This document shows, one piece after another, positions 40,166-43,266 of a stretch of DNA of 43,266 nucleotides; within the stretch, counting starts at the first letter, position 1, and each line of letters begins with the position of its first letter. This DNA is from Dicyema japonicum (lineage: Eukaryota; Dicyemida; Rhombozoa; Dicyemidae). The notes beneath the pieces are model-generated. The model had not been told where the DNA came from and did no database searches. It worked only from the letters and a program-made list of their open reading frames with translations. Location of the stretch: positions 1,081,845 to 1,125,110 of the forward strand of contig RDEW01000019.1 in assembly GCA_011109175.1 (NCBI GenBank), in the 5' to 3' direction. The translations under genes were made by a program, and so were the position numbers.

Positions 40166-42134
40166 TGACGTCTACGAACATAATGGATCCTCCAGTTGAT
40201 CACTATTACTATCGTGAGAAGAAAGCCCGCCATTTATGGGCCTTCAAACTTGTATTAAGTCAAGCCACTTGAAGATTCAATCAAGCAACCATTGACAAGC
40301 ATTTTTTAACCAAAAAATTAAAATTAAGATATATAATCAGATATTTACTAAATCTTGGTAATAGACAAGGAATTATCAGATCCCCGACCCTTCGGTTTCT
40401 CCTTACTCTGCCTTAATCTATTCAGCCGTTGGTTTACAGTCATCGTCGCCTTCAATAAGACCCAAGAACAAAAACCTTCAGTTTCTTATCATTAATATGA
40501 TCACCGGGCAGATTTGATGCAGGTCTATTAATATAGTCCTTCGTTGATAGCGTGGGTGATTTAGCACGTGCAAAGACCTGTTCCGTAGGTTTGCTAACGA
40601 GTTTGCGGCTGATTTGTCAGTCGGGCTTTCAGCGGACCTAAAAAGATTATTCAGCTCAGAACCTTTTCCTCTTAGCACGTGCATGGAGCATATCCTGATA
40701 TCTTCGTTCTTCCCTGTCCATTGAGTTGTAATCCGTCGAAAGATTGAACAGAGGACGGGACCAAGAATCTGTGGTTGCGAAAACAAGCAAACCCATGATT
40801 TTCTTACATAAAATTCTGTTTTCCTTCGTTTCCTTGCTACTCCTGTACAAATACATGATCGATTTTCCGATCCGACTAATCTTAAGTATCTCCACGTCTG
40901 GGACAGGAAACTGAAGATTAAAAACATTCCTCAACATTCTCGAGAATTGGAATCAGCTGATTGCGTATTTGTAGAGTCGGAAGTGACCCATCAGGCAGAG
41001 GAGTGAGCCATTCCTACAAAATGAAATCACGTAGTTACAGCGAGTGAACTAAGAAAGCCTCCTTCTATGAAGGCAGTTTGGAGGTGTTTTCTTAAATAAA
41101 CAAAAATCTGTCACTTTTGTAGCTGAGACACGAGGTAAGGCAGCATTTGTAGCTTGCTTATGCCTGGCCTTCGATCCTTATTGGCTTCCCGATCGGCCTA
41201 AAAAATAGATAAGAAAAATGATCGAAATAAAAAATCTCAAGTTATTTATTAATTAAATTAAAAATAAATTAAATAAAAATTTTAAAAATAATAACAAATT
41301 CTACTCACCTGAGAGGCATTTATCATGTCATTTACAATTACGCTTATGTAGTCGTCATTGTCGTTTATTATATCCTCATTCGTTTTCCTTTTTCTCCTCG
41401 GAGTCTTCTGCTTTTTGAAAATTTTCATCATGGCATCAAAGTCCGTCATTTCGTCATCTCTATGAATGAACATAATGCTATACAATTCCCTGTGAGGTTC
41501 CCTTTCAGTTTTATCGGTTATTTTATTCTCTTCGACTTGATTGAATCCCTTTATTGTTAAATCGCGGCGAAAAAACCTCAAATTCGTCAGCGTCATCCTC
41601 CCCAAAGATCTCGTCTATCAATTCGTCACTAAAACATGGGTTGAGAATAATACCGATCGTATTCGATTTCGGGAGAAGCATTGCTCTCCTCAAACTCGGG
41701 GTTCTCGTTGTCACTGACGTCTGAAATTAGCATGTGACAAACCAGAAGGAAGAAAGCTCCCAACGTTGAAAAATTTCTCGTCGTCTGAGCTTTCGAGTCT
41801 AAAATAGTTAAAATTAGCCGATTATTTGATGATAATAAGAGTATTATGCGTATAGAATGGAGGTAATACCCGAAAGGAAATGATTCAACTTGATCGTCCT
41901 GATGAGGATTGGTGGGCTTTTCATCGTCGTCTGCTAAAATGAGTTAAACTTGTTACATTTAGCTTTGAAGTTTTCTTGAAAATAACTATCAGAATCCATC
42001 ACAACGAACATACAGTATTTATTTAAATTTATTTACTAATTAAAAAGTATAAATATAATTTAATAAACTGGAGCCTGTTCGTCCATGCAACCTACTCCAG
42101 AGTGCTTCTGGAGCCTGTGCCACTGAGAAGGCCG
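40166..42134. repeat. direct duplication, segment B, second copy
   Basis: This is the counterpart of 25941-27885. Near its right end copy 2 has about 50 extra bases at 42068-42117, including two GGAGCCTGT repeats, before the shared CCACTGAGAAGGCCGA. Confidence 0.92.
40348..41999 (-). CDS. IWS1: IWS1 transcription elongation factor, copy 2 (apparently intact)
   Basis: Same gene as at 26125-27793. From ATG 41999 all exon joins I checked keep the frame, including the intron with a full GTGAGT donor (CTCAG|GTGAGTAG) that is damaged in copy 1. A two-base difference from copy 1 near 40612 falls inside an intron of about 70 nt if the acceptor CTCGTTAG is used, and the frame then continues as SKPTEQVFARAKSPTLSTKD. 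Domains are as in copy 1: acidic Spt6-binding start, GFNQVEEN, TFIIS-N-type fold (LQMLPYLVSQLQK; EWLTPLPDGSLPTLQIRNQL; ISRIGKSIMYLYRSSKETKE; SWSRPLFNLSTDYNSMDREE) and basic C-terminus. The upstream flank is AT-rich. This is the more likely functional copy. Confidence 0.87.
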
Positions 42135-42138
42135 ACCA
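42068..42138. repeat. small repeat at the duplication junction
   Basis: CTGGAGCCTGT occurs twice (42068 and 42108), with ACTCCAG between them. This insert is absent from copy 1 and lies directly beside the fusion of segment B to segment C, so it probably arose during the rearrangement. Confidence 0.55.
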
Positions 42139-43266
42139 CGGTAAAAAAAACTAAAACTAACTATCACGTGATCCCGATGCGTTCCGCCAAAATCCTCATT
42201 CTTTCCCGGTGCTCCTCCCTCGTACCCACACAAGCTCGTACTGGGCAGCTGACTGACTGTGACTGTACGAAATAAGGCTCTAAATGAATTAATGAATTTT
42301 TTTTTAAATATTAGATTTTAAAAATAAAAAAATGAACAATGCTGAATTTGTAAATGTTATTATAATTTTTTTTAAATAAAATTTTGAATTTTTACCGGCT
42401 TGTGGGGATGTGTGATACAGTTGTTATGCGAAAATGTTCAAAACTGAAGGACTACGAACTACCACATTCTGAAATGGAGTCAGTTGCCTTCCTTCAGGAG
42501 GTTGGAATCTTCCGAAAGAAAAGAAATGCCTTAAAAGACATTTGATGACCCTTCTCCATGAATTGCAAAAGAACCTTACTTTTTTTAATTTTGACGTTTT
42601 TTCTAATAGGTGATGTATATGGCTACTCTATTATGAACTCATGGTTCCTCAAAAACCACATGAAAATATCCCTGGGAAGTCGAGCACTGCGATTATCTCC
42701 TCCTACAGGAAACATACATCCTTCGGTCCAAAATTAACTTGGAATGGAGAGCTCATCCCAGTTAATAAGAACCCATCAATCCTTGGAGTTACATATGACC
42801 CGTTGATGACGTTCACACATCATGTGGACACAATAATTTCAAGAGTTCAAAAAAAGATGGGGATCCTCAAGACCTTTGCTAGATCTCCAACATCTTCACT
42901 TTCTCATCTCAAATAATTATACAAACAGTATATTCTACCGACAATGGAACATGCATGTACGGCGTGGATTACCCCCCTGTCAATATCCACACAGAACAAG
43001 TTAGATGTCATACAAAACCAATGCCTCCGGATCCTTCTTAAATGTGACAGAATGACGCCTACGTCAGAAATGAGGAACAGGCTAGATCTTAAAAAAGTTA
43101 TGGAACATCTCGGTGACGAACAACAAAAATTTTTGAAAATGGTGCAATCTTCTGGTAGCCCCCTTGAAGATGAGTTTCTTGCCTACCAGAAGGATGCTCG
43201 CAAATTTGAGATTAAACCTTCCCTTTTGAACGATCATAAAAAATTGCAGACAAAGTCGAAACAAAG
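42139..43266. repeat. direct duplication, segment C, second copy
   Basis: This is the counterpart of 31291-32430, truncated by the window end. It contains the LINE tail ACVGTREEHRERMRILAERI plus GIT-stop (minus, 42139-42270), the Merlin-like N-terminus (about 42400-42600, frameshifted) and the LINE RT C-terminus. Confidence 0.92.
42610..43266 (+). mobile_element. LINE RT thumb and C-terminus, second copy
   Basis: The plus frame 42641-42916 reads GKSSTAIISSYRKHTSFGPK, LTWNGELIPVNKNPSILGVT and VQKKMGILKTFARSPTSSLS. After a stop it continues QYILPTMEHACTAWITPLSI, QNKLDVIQNQCLRILLKCDR and MEHLGDEQQKFLKMVQSSGS. It is slightly better preserved than the first copy (the TAA in ISS-stop-RKH is Tyr here). 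The element is cut by the window end. Confidence 0.68.

Noticed and set aside
1-43266. Ciliate origin because of introns near 20-25 nt
   Set aside because: All recognised genes end at TAA, TAG or TGA with standard meaning, and the gene set (MAX-like bHLH, mS34, ALIX with proline-rich tail) is animal.
1-43266. Bacterial or phage features such as operons, CRISPR arrays or Shine-Dalgarno sites
   Set aside because: Genes are intron-containing, widely spaced and of eukaryotic families; no regularly spaced repeats were seen.

Overview
Organism. The window is nuclear DNA of a very AT-rich animal. Five host gene families can be recognised by protein homology: a MAX/MYC-like bHLH factor, mitochondrial ribosomal protein mS34, ALIX (BRO1 + V domain + proline-rich tail), HSD17B10 and IWS1. 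Their reading frames only join when introns of about 19-29 nt (GT...AG) are removed, with a few longer ones (about 45-110 nt). Animal gene content, the standard genetic code and introns this short together point to a dicyemid mesozoan (Dicyema-like). That assignment is an inference from gene structure, not a database match.

Layout. 1-6.8 kb: a possible 3' gene end, short unassigned ORFs, the bHLH gene (2.9-3.5 kb, minus), LINE 3' ends and two unassigned membrane-type ORFs. 6.87-9.75 kb: a nearly complete non-LTR retrotransposon with an N-terminal 2A-like motif, an APE endonuclease and a reverse transcriptase. 9.8-12.65 kb: a Merlin-type transposase relic and a decayed RTE-like LINE. 12.9-16.1 kb: LINE pieces, a tRNA-like sequence, the mS34 gene, a relic of a second 2A motif and a tRNA-headed SINE whose tail matches the RTE-like LINE. 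16.3-27.8 kb: ALIX (minus), LINE debris, a 4.9-kb block with LINEs and HSD17B10, then IWS1 (minus). 27.9-32.5 kb: pogo/Tigger transposase, RTE relic, Merlin-like N-terminus and LINE 3' parts. 32.5-36 kb: mostly non-coding, with an RTE C-terminus and SINE-type tail. 36.0-43.27 kb: a second copy of ALIX-spacer-IWS1-LINE that lacks two blocks (4.9 and 3.4 kb) present in the first copy.

How it fits together. The host genes are compact housekeeping genes: ESCRT/membrane remodelling (ALIX), transcription elongation with Spt6 (IWS1), mitochondrial translation (mS34) and mitochondrial RNA or fatty-acid metabolism (HSD17B10). They are islands among at least a dozen LINE 3' ends. Two LINE groups can be told apart by their tails. 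One ends its ORF in a conserved Gly-Ile-Thr-stop followed by TTARTTAG. The other (RTE-like) ends in a hairpin that varies by compensated changes and is shared with the SINE. The points most worth following are the HSD17B10 homologue without its catalytic Tyr and Lys, the LINE/SINE tail pair, the 2A-bearing LINE and the duplication in which the two copies carry different lesions.
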